Below, in pieces: positions 52,433 through 61,776 of a stretch of 64,000 nt of DNA. The stretch lies in the NCBI GenBank assembly GCA_030432695.1, contig JAUILN010000017.1:170059-234058 (forward strand), written 5' to 3'. The notes beneath the pieces are model-generated. The model did not search any database. It was given only the letters and a program-made list of their open reading frames with translations, and was not told where the DNA came from. This DNA comes from a bacterium (GTDB lineage Bacteria > Planctomycetota > UBA1135 > UBA2386). Each line of letters begins with the position of its first letter. The first letter of the stretch is position 1. Made by a program: the position numbers and the translations under genes.

Positions 52433-52552
52433 GTCCCTCGAGTGCGCGATCCGCGGCGGCGCACGCCAGAAACACCGAACTCCTGCCGTGTTGCTTCGCG
52501 GCATCACGCCCGGGGTGCATCCATCGGCGTCTCCGCCTAGAACGACGGGTGC

Positions 52553-53650
52553 ATGCGCGTCGGTTTCCCTGGTGTCCTGTCGTCCGTCCTGATCCTCGCA
52601 TCGCTCGGCGTCGCCCAGGACGGCGCTCCGGAGGGCGCCTTCGAGGTCCTGCCCAAGGACGCCGACCGCGCGACCCTGCACGAGCAGATCCTCGAGCCGC
52701 GCTTCGTGATGCCGTGGCCGGATCAGGATCCCCGCTGCCTGGCGATGCGATTGCGCGAGGCGATGGAGCTGCGCTTCGAGGTTCCGGCGGGTGAGGCCGC
52801 GGCGGTCGACGTTCCTGGCACCGACGCGATGCGCTCGTTCGGCGACCTGGTCGCGGCCTGCCGGCAGTTGCGCGACCGGCCGCGCGCACTCCGCATGCTG
52901 CTGGAGCGACTGCGCACCGAGCGTCCCGAGGCCTGGGCGGCGTTCGGCGAGCTGGCCGCTCCGTTGGTGCAGGACCGCGGCGTGTTCGGCAAGCGCTGGG
53001 ACCCGGACTCCGACACCGACGGCTTCCTGTTCGGTGAGTCGTTCACGCTCGGCAAGGGGCCGTTCGCCGACTTCGTCGAGGTCGACGGCTCCGACACCGT
53101 GCTCCAGGCCGCGTGCCTGATCGATGCCGACCTCGTGGCGATCGAGACCGCCGAGAACGACTACACCGTCTACTTCGACCACGTCGGCTCCAGCTACGAG
53201 CAGGTCTACCCGGTGCCGGGCAGCTACCTGCGCGGCGCGGACGAGCAGGGACCGTTCGTCGGTCTGAAGCTGTTCTTCGAGAACGACCTGCCCTGGCCGT
53301 TCGGCAGCTACGAGTGCGACCTCAGGGTCCGCAAGGTCGTCGACGAGCGCGGCCACCTCGTCACCCACACCTGGTCGCCCAGCCGCGACTTCTACTGGAT
53401 CGGCGGGACCAACGTGTATCTGCCGCTGCGCGACGCCGACGGCGAGTTCGTGTCGATGATCACCGTGCGCCTGTTCGGCTTCGACCTCCGCGGGATCCCC
53501 GAGGGTGACAGCCAGCGCAAGGGCGGGCTGCGCAGCGTGCTCGGCAACCTCAAGCGCGGCGCGGAGCAGTTGTTCCGCGAGCGCGATCCGGCGCGCGAGC
53601 TGCTGCTGGAGGGCGCGATCCCCGACGTTCCGGTGCGCGGCCGGCGTTGA
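52553..53650 (+). CDS. Secreted protein of unknown function
   Basis: A 365-residue protein with a signal peptide ending LASLGVAQ. The mature part is rich in Asp, Phe and Tyr (DYTVYFDHVGSSYEQVYPVP, then VGLKLFFENDLPWPFGSYEC), with a later YWIGGTNVYLPLRDADGEF and FDLRGIPEGDSQRKGGLRS. It looks like a beta-rich domain of the START or polyketide-cyclase sort (VVDERGHLVTHTW), which could bind lipid. This is a guess from pattern only. It is divergent from the esterase gene. Confidence 0.6.
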   Translation: MRVGFPGVLSSVLILASLGVAQDGAPEGAFEVLPKDADRATLHEQILEPRFVMPWPDQDPRCLAMRLREAMELRFEVPAGEAAAVDVPGTDAMRSFGDLVAACRQLRDRPRALRMLLERLRTERPEAWAAFGELAAPLVQDRGVFGKRWDPDSDTDGFLFGESFTLGKGPFADFVEVDGSDTVLQAACLIDADLVAIETAENDYTVYFDHVGSSYEQVYPVPGSYLRGADEQGPFVGLKLFFENDLPWPFGSYECDLRVRKVVDERGHLVTHTWSPSRDFYWIGGTNVYLPLRDADGEFVSMITVRLFGFDLRGIPEGDSQRKGGLRSVLGNLKRGAEQLFRERDPARELLLEGAIPDVPVRGRR

Positions 53651-53709
53651 CCAGGAACTGTTCGCCTTGGTGCGCGATACCGAAGTGAGCAGCGCACCGA
53701 GGCGGACAA

Positions 53710-54120
53710 TCAGCCATCGCCGCGGAGCGACACGATCGCGTCTCGCCCATCGGGGTCGACGAACCGCAGCACGTCGCCGTCGGTGAACGGCCAGCGACGC
53801 GAAGCGAGGCCGGCGCGCACCAGGTCGAGGTCGCCGACCTCCAGGGTGATCGGGGTGGCGGCGTCGTCGAGCGTGCCTTCGCGGAAGCGCAGTACTGCCG
53901 GCTCGTCGGCGTGGCTGCCGACCACCTCCGCGATGCCGTCGACCTCACGGACGTCCAGCCACAGCACCTCGGCCCAGAATGCCGCCGCGCGCGCTGGTGC
54001 CGGTGAGGACAGGGCGCCCTCGGCGGCGTTGACCGCGATCGAGTCCCCGCGGCCGGGCATGTCGAGGGGCGGCGGGCCGGAAGCGCACGCCCCGAGGACC
54101 GTGAGCAGCGCGAGTGCCAT
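53710..54120 (-). CDS. Small putative lipoprotein
   Basis: A 136-residue protein starting MALALLTVLGACASG, a clear lipobox with Cys12. The mature part is acidic and beta-like (EVVGSHADEPAVLRFREGTL, then ITLEVGDLDLVRAGLASRRW, ending VDPDGRDAIVSLRGDG). No family is recognised. Longer in-frame starts exist, but this one places the lipobox normally. Confidence 0.55.
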   Translation of the reverse strand: MALALLTVLGACASGPPPLDMPGRGDSIAVNAAEGALSSPAPARAAAFWAEVLWLDVREVDGIAEVVGSHADEPAVLRFREGTLDDAATPITLEVGDLDLVRAGLASRRWPFTDGDVLRFVDPDGRDAIVSLRGDG

Positions 54121-54262
54121 GCTGGTTCGCGCGGGCGGAGTGGGTGGTGGGGTCGGCAACTGGATCATCGGGGCGCAGATCGTCGCAGGGATCGGTGTGG
54201 ATGCCAGCTGCTCGGTCTTCGGTGGTGGAAGCGGGCGTGTCGACCCTTCAACCTGTGCGGCG

Positions 54263-54754
54263 ATGACCGGATCCCAGCAAATCGGCGTGCTGTTCGTCTG
54301 TCTCGGCAACATCTGCCGCTCGCCGACCGCGGAGGGCGTGTTCCGGGGCCTGGCCGACGCGGCGGGCCTGCTCGAGCGGCTGCGGATCGATTCGGCCGGC
54401 GTGATGGACTACCACGCCGGATCGCCGCCCGATCGTCGCGCCCAGGAGCACGCGGCGCGGCGCGGCTACGACCTCTCGGCGCTGCGGGCCCGGCGCGCGG
54501 TCGCCGACGACTTCGACCGCTTCGACTTCGTGCTGGCGATGGACCGGGAGAACCACCGCGACCTGCTGCGGATCTGTCCACCGTCGCGCCGCGACCGGCT
54601 GCATCTGTTCCTCGACTTCGCCCGCGACACGACGGTGCGCGAGGTGCCCGATCCCTACTACGGCGGCGCCGACGGCTTCGAGCAGGTCCTCGACCTGGTG
54701 GAGAACGCGTCGCGCGGGCTGTTGGAGGTGGTGCGGGAACGGCTCGGCGGGTGA
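54263..54754 (+). CDS. Low-molecular-weight protein-tyrosine phosphatase
   Basis: A 163-residue enzyme with the P-loop CLGNICRS (Cys13, Arg19) right at the N-terminus and the general-acid loop in EVPDPYYGGADGFE (Asp near 130). RIDSAGVMDYHAGSPPDRRA is also typical. Such phosphatases often control bacterial tyrosine kinases in polysaccharide export, or arsenate reductase-like roles. No kinase lies alongside. It converges with the dtd gene, 10 bases away. Confidence 0.93.
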   Translation: MTGSQQIGVLFVCLGNICRSPTAEGVFRGLADAAGLLERLRIDSAGVMDYHAGSPPDRRAQEHAARRGYDLSALRARRAVADDFDRFDFVLAMDRENHRDLLRICPPSRRDRLHLFLDFARDTTVREVPDPYYGGADGFEQVLDLVENASRGLLEVVRERLGG

Positions 54755-54764
54755 TCGCCGCCGC

Positions 54765-55232
54765 TCACCCGTGCACGACCTCGCGGATCCGGCCGTCGCG
54801 CGCGAACACCATCAGCGTGATCGGTCCGTCGTTCACCAGCTCGACCGCCATGTCGGCACGGAACCGGCCGGTCGCGACCTCGAGGCCCGCGGCGCGCAGC
54901 CGCTCGGCGACCCGCAGGTAGAGCTCCTCGGCACGCGCGGGATCCTCGGCGTCGGTGAAGCCGGGGCGGTTGCCCTTGCGCACCGAGCCCGCCAGCGTGA
55001 ACTGGCTCACCACCAACACGCCGCCACCGACGTCGAGGAGCGAGCGGTCCATCGGGGTCACGCCGGGGAAACAGCGCAGCTTGGCGATCTTGTCGGCCGT
55101 CGCGTCGGCGTCGGCGTCCGTGTCGCCGCGCTCGACGCCGACCAGCAGCACGACGCCGGGCCCGATCTCGCCCACGGTCTCGTCGGCGACCACGACCCGC
55201 GCACGGGTCACTCTCTGCAGGATCGTCTTCAT
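54765..55232 (-). CDS. dtd: D-aminoacyl-tRNA deacylase
   Basis: A 155-residue proofreading enzyme that frees tRNA from mischarged D-amino acids. Conserved elements are MKTILQRVTRARVVVADETV, LLVGVERGDT, the catalytic LVVSQFTLAG and the NDGPITLMV motif near the end (a variant of the usual NxGPVT cis-Pro motif). The length is normal. It lies next to the AlgX-like gene upstream with 14 bases between, so both may be cotranscribed. Confidence 0.94.
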   Translation of the reverse strand: MKTILQRVTRARVVVADETVGEIGPGVVLLVGVERGDTDADADATADKIAKLRCFPGVTPMDRSLLDVGGGVLVVSQFTLAGSVRKGNRPGFTDAEDPARAEELYLRVAERLRAAGLEVATGRFRADMAVELVNDGPITLMVFARDGRIREVVHG

Positions 55233-55246
55233 CGCGAGCGGGCGGG

Positions 55247-56782
55247 CTACTCGTCCTTCAAGAGCGGACGCACCAAGGCTGCCAGCGTCTCACCGAGCAG
55301 CTCCGCGCCGCGCGGGCCGACCAGCAGGTCGCCGGAATGGAAGATGCCGGGGCGCTTGTCGGGGTTGGTGAAGGCGGCCCGCAGGGTGGGAGTGGCGTCG
55401 AGGGTCGGGATGCCGCGGGCGCGCAGCTCGGTGACCAGCTCGGTGAACAGGTCCGCGGCGCGCGGATTCCGGAGCGGCAAGGCGAGGTCCTGGAGCTGCG
55501 GATCGATGCGGTCGGCGCCGGGGATCAGCAGGACCGCGCAGGGTACGCCGGCCTCGGCGCAGGCCGCGGCGATCGCGCGTAGCGTCTCGAACAACGCGGC
55601 ACGGCGTTGCGGAGCGCGCTCGTCGTAGCGCAGCCTGGCGCGGGCCTCGACGACGCGTGCCAGTGCTTCCGGAGACCAGGTGGGCGCGGTCTGCTCCGGC
55701 GCCGCGAGCCAGGGATACTCGGTGGCCAGCTCGGCGGGCGGCACGGGGCGCTGCACCCGGAACGCCTCGGCCTGCGGGCCCGCGCCGTCGCGCCCCCAGG
55801 CGGCCCGCTCGATCGCGCGGTCGAACAGCGCGGTGAGCAGCACGTTGCGCCGGTCGAAGCACAGGGCCACCCGGCGCCAGCCGTCGTCGCGCAACGCGGC
55901 GCGCTGCAGGTCGTCGTAGGGATCGAGCGCGATCACCACCGCGGCGGGCTGCAGCGGCAGCGCGACCTGCTCGCAGAGCCACAGGTAGTCGGCGGGGCCG
56001 AGATCGGGGAGTGCGAGATCGACGAACGGACGCGGCGCAGCCCTCGGGTCCCGGCCGCCCAGGTTGCGCTCGGCGACGGTGGTCGGCGCGAGTTCGTGGG
56101 GAACCATGCCCCACAGCGACTGGTCGCCGAGCACCACCACCGGTGCCGGGGTGGAGCCGGGCTGTGGCGGAGGATCGTCCTGGAACCCGGCGTCGTTGGC
56201 CGGGAAGCCGAAGCGGAGCTGACCCGGCTTCAGCGCGTGGCGGGCGACGTGGGTCGCGGCGTCCGCATCGACCTGGGCGAACAGGGGGCCCGGGTAGTTC
56301 CAGGCGATGAGCCGGAGCGCCGTCTCGCTGCCGACCAGCAGCAGCAATGCGGTGCCGACCGTGAGGTCGAGCGCGAACGCCAGGCCGGGGCCCACGAGCG
56401 GCGGGATCTGCACCAGGCCGCCGCCGATCGCCAGCCCGGTCGACAGCGCCAGGAAGAAGGTCGCCGGAACGAATGGGGAGAACTGCAGGACCTGCAGGAC
56501 GACCGACAGCGCCGCGGCGTAGACCAGGATCCTGGCGTGGCGGCCGCGCGCCGGGGTGGTCGGTCGCGCGAAGCGCGCTCCGGTCATCGCCGACAGAGCC
56601 AGCGCGAGGACCGGGAACAGCGTGTGCACCCAGCCCGGCAGGCTCGAGACGTCGCCGCCACGTGCCGCGGGCAGGATCCAGGCCAACAGCGCCGCCGCGA
56701 CGCCGAGCGCGGACAGGCCGACGACCACCGCGGCGGCGAGGGAGGAGCGCCGCGGGGCGGGTTCTGGATCCGGGTCGGTCAC
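55247..56782 (-). CDS. Polytopic membrane protein with AlgX/SGNH-like domain
   Basis: A 511-residue protein. The first 175 residues have about five spans (LAAAVVVGLSALGVAAALLA, WVHTLFPVLALALSAMTGA, ILVYAAALSVVLQVLQ, and others). A soluble part follows with VVVLGDQSLWGMVPHE in the position of the SGNH GDS block, then AAVVIALDPYDDLQ, and IFHSGDLLVGPRGAELLGE where the DxxH block would be (here HSGD). It resembles acyl-transfer or deacetylation proteins such as AlgX and AlgJ-like enzymes, although the nucleophile context is altered. It may modify exopolysaccharide. GTG is used as the start. Confidence 0.6.
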   Translation of the reverse strand: MTDPDPEPAPRRSSLAAAVVVGLSALGVAAALLAWILPAARGGDVSSLPGWVHTLFPVLALALSAMTGARFARPTTPARGRHARILVYAAALSVVLQVLQFSPFVPATFFLALSTGLAIGGGLVQIPPLVGPGLAFALDLTVGTALLLLVGSETALRLIAWNYPGPLFAQVDADAATHVARHALKPGQLRFGFPANDAGFQDDPPPQPGSTPAPVVVLGDQSLWGMVPHELAPTTVAERNLGGRDPRAAPRPFVDLALPDLGPADYLWLCEQVALPLQPAAVVIALDPYDDLQRAALRDDGWRRVALCFDRRNVLLTALFDRAIERAAWGRDGAGPQAEAFRVQRPVPPAELATEYPWLAAPEQTAPTWSPEALARVVEARARLRYDERAPQRRAALFETLRAIAAACAEAGVPCAVLLIPGADRIDPQLQDLALPLRNPRAADLFTELVTELRARGIPTLDATPTLRAAFTNPDKRPGIFHSGDLLVGPRGAELLGETLAALVRPLLKDE

Positions 56783-56827
56783 GGCACGCAGCCTATTCGC
56801 TGACCCCGCGCGACTCGAACCCGCGGT

Positions 56828-57283
56828 TCAGCTTCGTCCGGGCGCCCGCACCGTGAGCACCGGGCAGCTCGCCAACCGCACGATCTGCTCGGTGGTGCTG
56901 CCGAGCAGCATGTGCTTCAGCCCGGTGTAGCCGTGGGTCGCGATCACGATCAGGTCGCCCTGCTCCTCGGTCACGCAGGCCAGGAGCTCCTGGGTGGGCG
57001 GGCCTTCGCGTAGCGCGGTGCGGACGGTGATCCCGCGGCTCGCGAAGTGCTCCTCGGCGGCGGAGTCGAGCTGCTTCTGCAGCTGGCCGCGCAGCTCGTC
57101 GTCGATCGGTGGCACCACCAGCGCGGTCCCTTCGAACAGCGTCGGGTAGTGCGGCAGCTCCATCACGTGGACCAGCAGCACCTCGGCCTCGTGGCGGGTG
57201 GCCATCTCGGCGGCGTAGCCGAAGGCCTGCTGGGAGGCCGACGAGAAGTCGGTCGGCACGACGATCTTGGTGAAGCGGAGCAC
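56828..57283 (-). CDS. Universal stress protein (UspA family)
   Basis: A 151-residue protein with the Usp fold: KIVVPTDFSSASQQAFGYAA at the start and the nucleotide-binding loop GDLIVIATHGYTGLKHMLLG with STTEQIVRLASCPVLTV at the end. The G-2x-G-9x-G(S/T) motif marks the ATP-binding subgroup. It is expressed in many stresses; the exact role here is unknown. The start is GTG. It stands alone between AlgX-like and CHAD genes. Confidence 0.92.
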   Translation of the reverse strand: MLRFTKIVVPTDFSSASQQAFGYAAEMATRHEAEVLLVHVMELPHYPTLFEGTALVVPPIDDELRGQLQKQLDSAAEEHFASRGITVRTALREGPPTQELLACVTEEQGDLIVIATHGYTGLKHMLLGSTTEQIVRLASCPVLTVRAPGRS

Positions 57284-57379
57284 GGGAGACCTCGGGGTCG
57301 GGGGGAGCAGGGCGCGGTTCCTGATGTTCCCCTCGGTGCGCGTGGCGGTCCAGCCGGGAAGTTCCCCCGAACGGCTCGA

Positions 57380-59044
57380 TCAGGTCCGCAGCGCCTCGGC
57401 CAATGCGGGCTGCATCGCGGTCGGATCGAAACGGCGCCAGGCGGCGTCGATACGGGCCCTGGCCTCGCGGCGGCGGCGCTGCTGGATCAGGAGCCACGCG
57501 CCGAGGACCAGCAGACGCGCGCGGTCGACCTGCTCGGCGTTCGCCAGGGCGTGCAGCTTCGCGATCGTGACCTCGGCGTCGTTGAACTCGCCGAGCACCG
57601 TCTGCAGCTCGGTGGTGTGCGCGAGCAGCGCCTGCAGGCCACCGCCGAATGCCGTCGCGAAGGACTCGCCGGTGTAGCGCAGTCGCTTCATCGCCAGGCG
57701 CAGTGCATGGACCTCCGCGGCGGACGATGCGGGGGTCAGCGCGGCAGCGTGCTCGACGACCTCTCGGAGTGATCCGCTCAGGAGCCGGCGGGCGGTGTCG
57801 CCGAGCGACGGCGTCAGGTCGACCCGCGGCGCGCGCACCGGGCCTTCGACGAAGCGCTGCAAGGCGCCCATCCCGGCGATGCGCCGCGCCTCGCCGAGCG
57901 ACTTGCGGGCCTCGCGGCGGCAGCGGCGGCGGCGCGTGTCGAAGTCGGCGAGCAGCGCGTCGTGGGTCTCGTGCAGCACTTCGGGGAGTTCACCGCGGAC
58001 GATTCCCAGGTGCTCGATCAGCACGTCGAGGTCGCGGGCCTCGTCGAACGATTTCGCGGTCCGCTTGACGACCTTCGCGAACGAGTCGAGTTCGCCGGGT
58101 CCGAACGCCGGTGCGAAGGTACGCAGTGCCGAGCGCAGCCGACGGCAGGCGACCCGCAGCTTGTGCACCGGCTTGGGACCGCTGCGGGTCCGCGCCTTGA
58201 TCTCGTGCTTCTGGATGCGGCGTAGATGGCCTTCGAAAACCCGGAGCGCCGCCTCGCGCAGGCTGAGGTCGGGGTGCAGTGCCGGCGGTTTCAGCGGCTC
58301 GATCCGGATCCTGCCGAGTTCGAGCGCCCGCTGCAGCTTGTCGACGCGCGAGGTCTGCAGGCCGTGCGCGGCGCGCAGCGCCTCGGCGAGGCGCAGCCAG
58401 GGCTGCAGGTCGTCGCCCTCGAGTTGTTCGATCTCGACCTCGTCGAACCCCTGCGCCGAGGGGTGGTCGCTCTCGCCGAGGCGCACCGCGTCGAGCGCGA
58501 TCTCCGCACGGTTCGCGCCGGCGGTGGCGATCCAGGTGCGGCGCTCGGTGCGCAGCTCGACCAGCGGCTGCAGCGGCTCGTCGAACACCACCGGCTCGAC
58601 GCGCTTCTGGATCTCGGCCGGCAGGTCGACGGCGGTGGCGGGGGGCGGACCGGTCCAGTCGAACTCGAACTCGCTGCGCTGGTGGGCGTCGCCGGGGCCA
58701 GGCGCGCGGCGGATCTTCAGGGTGAGTCGCGCACGTTCGCCGACGCGGCGGATCCGCAGGCCGGCACCCGCACGACACAGCCGCAGGCCCGCGTCGTCGT
58801 AGTACGTGTCGATCTGCGTTGCGGTCGCCGGTTCGTCGAGGCTGATCCCGAGTCGGTGGGCCGCAGCTTCGATCGCCTGCGCGTCGGGTAAGGACCCGTC
58901 GACGGCCACCAGCTTGATCTCGACCTCGGTGTGGCCGGGCTCCGTGGTTCCCGACCCACGCGGCGGTGTCTCCGCGGGGTCCGCTCCGGTCATCGGGAAC
59001 ATCGGGTCGAGGGTCATCGGGCGCTCCGCGGCCGCGGGGGTCAC
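57380..59044 (-). CDS. CYTH-CHAD domain protein (polyphosphate-related)
   Basis: A 554-residue cytosolic protein. A CYTH domain (about 38-245) begins with HTEVEIKLVAVDGSL, the ExExK metal and phosphate-binding motif, and continues with IDTYYDDAGLRLCRAGAGLR and RLTLKIR. A CHAD domain (about 265-550) is His/Arg/Lys-rich in helices (HEIKARTRSGPKPVHKLRVA, RRLRSALRTFAPAFG, HALRLAMKRLRYTGESF). CYTH domains hydrolyse or bind triphosphates and CHAD binds polyphosphate. GTG 59044 overlaps the ppx stop (GTGA); ATG 59017 is an alternative. Confidence 0.88.
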   Translation of the reverse strand: MTPAAAERPMTLDPMFPMTGADPAETPPRGSGTTEPGHTEVEIKLVAVDGSLPDAQAIEAAAHRLGISLDEPATATQIDTYYDDAGLRLCRAGAGLRIRRVGERARLTLKIRRAPGPGDAHQRSEFEFDWTGPPPATAVDLPAEIQKRVEPVVFDEPLQPLVELRTERRTWIATAGANRAEIALDAVRLGESDHPSAQGFDEVEIEQLEGDDLQPWLRLAEALRAAHGLQTSRVDKLQRALELGRIRIEPLKPPALHPDLSLREAALRVFEGHLRRIQKHEIKARTRSGPKPVHKLRVACRRLRSALRTFAPAFGPGELDSFAKVVKRTAKSFDEARDLDVLIEHLGIVRGELPEVLHETHDALLADFDTRRRRCRREARKSLGEARRIAGMGALQRFVEGPVRAPRVDLTPSLGDTARRLLSGSLREVVEHAAALTPASSAAEVHALRLAMKRLRYTGESFATAFGGGLQALLAHTTELQTVLGEFNDAEVTIAKLHALANAEQVDRARLLVLGAWLLIQQRRRREARARIDAAWRRFDPTAMQPALAEALRT

Positions 59045-60648
59045 GGCGTGTGCAGGTGGACCGGTCGTCCGAACATCTCGCGGAACAGGCCGCCCTTCTC
59101 CTGGACCCCGAGGGTCTCCAGCATCAGGTCGGAGCGCACGCCGTCGGCGAGGACCGGCCGGAGGTCGAGCGACTTGCGGGTCACCTCGACCTCCAGATCG
59201 GCGATCTTACCCTGATGGCCGCGGTCCAGGCTGTCGGCCAGCCGCAACAGCCCCGCCATCCGCCCGACCCGGAGCTGGTTCTCGGCGGTCAGCCCCGACC
59301 AGCCGAAGTGCTTGGCGGCCGGGTGGGCGCGGCGGTGGTAGCGGGCGACCAGCGCGACCACCTCGCGGTCGGCGACCGACAGGCCGACCAGGTCGCTGGC
59401 GCGGATCAGGTACCAGGAGTGCTTGTGGTGCTTGGCATTGCTGACGAACACCCCGATGTCGTGCAGCAGCGCCGCGCACTCCAGCAGGGTGCGGTCGGTC
59501 TCGTCCAGGCCGTGGATCTCGGCGGTCGCGTCGAACAGGCGGACCGCCAGGCGGCGGACGGTCTCGGCGTGGCCGGCGTCGTAGTGGTAGCGGCGGCCGA
59601 GTGCGCGGGCGGCGTTGAGGATCGCGTGGCGCTGATCGTGGGCCTGGTTCTGGCGCAGGTACTCGTCGACCACGTCCTGCAAGAGGCCGTCGCGCATGCC
59701 GACCCGCGGCACCAGCACCGTGTCGGCGCGGGCGCAGCGGCCCAGTCGGTAGTAGACCACCGCGGCGGGCAGGATCGTGTCGGCGCGGTCGGGGCGGAGG
59801 CCGAAGCGCTCGACCCGCTCGGCGTAGCTGAGCACCGCGAGGCGGCGGGTCAGGTCCTCGAGGTCGGCGAGCTGGCAGGCGTCGACGCCGTCGACCTGGG
59901 TGACCTTGCCCTCCTTGCCGAGCAGCTCGGCGATCGAGTCGACATTGCCGCCGGTGGCGACGTAGCGGTCGATGCGCGCATCACCGAACTCGTCGACGAT
60001 GCGGCCCTCGACCGCGCGGACGTACTCGTCGAGCAGGCGCAGGTAGTCGCTCGACCCGTCGCCGCCGGAAGGCTCCGACTCGCGCAACGCCTGCAGGACC
60101 CGCAGTGCGCCGAGGCGGTAGGACTCGGAGTGGACCACCTCGCCGGCGTCGAGCAGGCCAACTTCCACGCTGCCGCCACCGAGGTCGACCAGCAGCGAGC
60201 GGCCCTGCGACAGGTCGACCTTCGAGCGCACCGCGGTGGTCAACAGCCACGCCTCCTCGCTGCCGGAGATCACCTGGATCTCGATGCCGGTCGCGGCGCG
60301 GATCCGCTCTACGACCTCGCGGCGGTTGCGGGCGTCGCGCATCGCCGAGGTGGCGATCGCGTGGATGCTGTGCACGCCCAGCCGGTCGCAGGTCTCGCGG
60401 AACCTAGACAGGACCTCGACCGCGGCCTCCAGCACCGGCTCGGGCACGGTGCCGGTGAGGAACACATCGTGGCCGAGGCGGACCGCGGCGCGGTGGCTCT
60501 CCAGGGTGCGCACCGTGTCGCTGCCCGGCACGACCTCCGAGACCTGCACGCGGATCGCGTTCGAGCCCATGTCGACCAGGCCGAAGCGGAGCGGTTCGGA
60601 CGACGGCGGGGGGACGGCCCGGGAGGTGCGTTTCACGCGGGCGATCAC
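59041..60648 (-). CDS. ppx: Ppx/GppA exopolyphosphatase with HD domain
   Basis: A 535-residue phosphatase of the ASKHA fold. FGLVDMGSNAIRVQVSEV and SLLVDLGGGSVEVGLL are the phosphate-binding loops; ISGSEEAWLLTTAV is also typical. The C-terminal half has an HD-type helical domain (RLFDATAEIHGLDETDRTLL, ECAALLHDIGVFVSNAKHHK). It removes phosphate from polyphosphate or pppGpp. Coupling to the CYTH-CHAD gene supports polyphosphate as substrate. The GTG at 60648 is chosen; a longer Arg-rich extension to 60714 is unlikely. Confidence 0.9.
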   Translation of the reverse strand: MIARVKRTSRAVPPPSSEPLRFGLVDMGSNAIRVQVSEVVPGSDTVRTLESHRAAVRLGHDVFLTGTVPEPVLEAAVEVLSRFRETCDRLGVHSIHAIATSAMRDARNRREVVERIRAATGIEIQVISGSEEAWLLTTAVRSKVDLSQGRSLLVDLGGGSVEVGLLDAGEVVHSESYRLGALRVLQALRESEPSGGDGSSDYLRLLDEYVRAVEGRIVDEFGDARIDRYVATGGNVDSIAELLGKEGKVTQVDGVDACQLADLEDLTRRLAVLSYAERVERFGLRPDRADTILPAAVVYYRLGRCARADTVLVPRVGMRDGLLQDVVDEYLRQNQAHDQRHAILNAARALGRRYHYDAGHAETVRRLAVRLFDATAEIHGLDETDRTLLECAALLHDIGVFVSNAKHHKHSWYLIRASDLVGLSVADREVVALVARYHRRAHPAAKHFGWSGLTAENQLRVGRMAGLLRLADSLDRGHQGKIADLEVEVTRKSLDLRPVLADGVRSDLMLETLGVQEKGGLFREMFGRPVHLHTP

Positions 60649-60768
60649 AAGGCGGCGGATCGGGAGGCGCAAGGACCGCGGCCGGTCCCGGTCCGGCCGG
60701 CGCGTGCGCGGCAATGCGCGCTCGGCAGCACACCTCGCGTGCTATGCTCCGTTCTCGACCTCCTCCCG

Positions 60769-61656
60769 ATGACGCGCTTCCTCGGCACCGCCTTCGCCGC
60801 CATCCACGCTCCCAAGCAGCCGCGGGACTTCGCGGCCTGGGTCCTCGGTCACGGCTTCCGCGGCGTGCAGCCCGGCCCCGCTCCCCTGCCCATCGACTGG
60901 AGCGGGCTCTTCCGTACCTCGCGCGACACCGGCCTGCGCTTCGCACCCGCGCTGCACCTCGCCGCGCCCGCGCAGCCGTTCGAGGACCGCGCCGATCGGA
61001 ATCTCGCCTCGCGCTCCGGGGGCGACCGTGAGGTCGCAGCCGCCCAGGTCCGCGCCGCCGCCGAGCGAGCCGCGGCACTCGGGATCGCCACGGTCCTGAT
61101 CCAGCCCGGACGCATCGCGACACCGGGCGACGAAGAGCCGTTCGACGTGACCGCCGAGCGGGTCGACTTCGATGCCGCGCGATGGGTGGCGCGCCGCGCC
61201 CAGGCGCGTGATGCCGCACTCGACGTCGCCTGCCGCAGCCTGCACGGCCTGGCCCGCGCCAACCCCGACCTGCACCTCGGACTGGTCGCCGGCCGCGGCT
61301 CCGACTCGCTCCTCGATCCCGGCACCCTGACCGCCATCCTGGAGGATCTGCCGGGCCTCCGCCTGGGCTACTGGCACGACGCCGCGGTGGTCGCGGCCCG
61401 CGCCGCGCGGCTCGGCGAGGAGCAGGGGGCCTGGTTGGAGGCCGGTTCCCGGCACTGGATCGGGCTCTCGGCCGGCGACTGGGCGGAGGGCTCCACGGCC
61501 CTGCCGCCGGGTGCCGGCCTCGCCGATTACCCTTTGATCGCCAGCGAGTTGCGCTCGGCGGCCGGCGAGACCGTGGTGGTCGCGGACCTCGATCCGGCGC
61601 TGCCGCCGACCGAGTTGCCGGGTGTCCACGCCTTCCTGGCGAAGTGTGGCCTGTAG
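60769..61656 (+). CDS. Sugar-phosphate isomerase/epimerase-like TIM-barrel protein
   Basis: A 295-residue soluble protein. The pattern of strands (GHGFRGVQPGPAPLPIDW, LRFAPALHLAAPAQP, ALGIATVLIQPGRIATPGD, NPDLHLGLVAGRGSDSLLDP, LPGLRLGYWHDAAVVAA) fits the AP-endonuclease-2-like TIM barrel, with DAAV and HD residues as possible metal ligands. Several usual metal-binding residues are missing or shifted, so activity is uncertain. It is divergent from ppx with 120 bases between. Confidence 0.6.
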   Translation: MTRFLGTAFAAIHAPKQPRDFAAWVLGHGFRGVQPGPAPLPIDWSGLFRTSRDTGLRFAPALHLAAPAQPFEDRADRNLASRSGGDREVAAAQVRAAAERAAALGIATVLIQPGRIATPGDEEPFDVTAERVDFDAARWVARRAQARDAALDVACRSLHGLARANPDLHLGLVAGRGSDSLLDPGTLTAILEDLPGLRLGYWHDAAVVAARAARLGEEQGAWLEAGSRHWIGLSAGDWAEGSTALPPGAGLADYPLIASELRSAAGETVVVADLDPALPPTELPGVHAFLAKCGL

Positions 61657-61776
61657 ACGGTCGGAGCGCGTATCCGACACAATCCTGGCGGCTAGCATGC
61701 TCGCTGATGGCGGCGCACCGCTGCCGTCCCCGTGGGCCGTCCGCCGACCAGCGGAGAGGTGTCCCACGCCGTGCCG

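Noticed and set aside
56800..56850. A tRNA-like T-arm (CGACTCGAACCCGCG)
   Set aside because: No acceptor or anticodon arms could be folded around it, and it runs into the universal stress protein gene.
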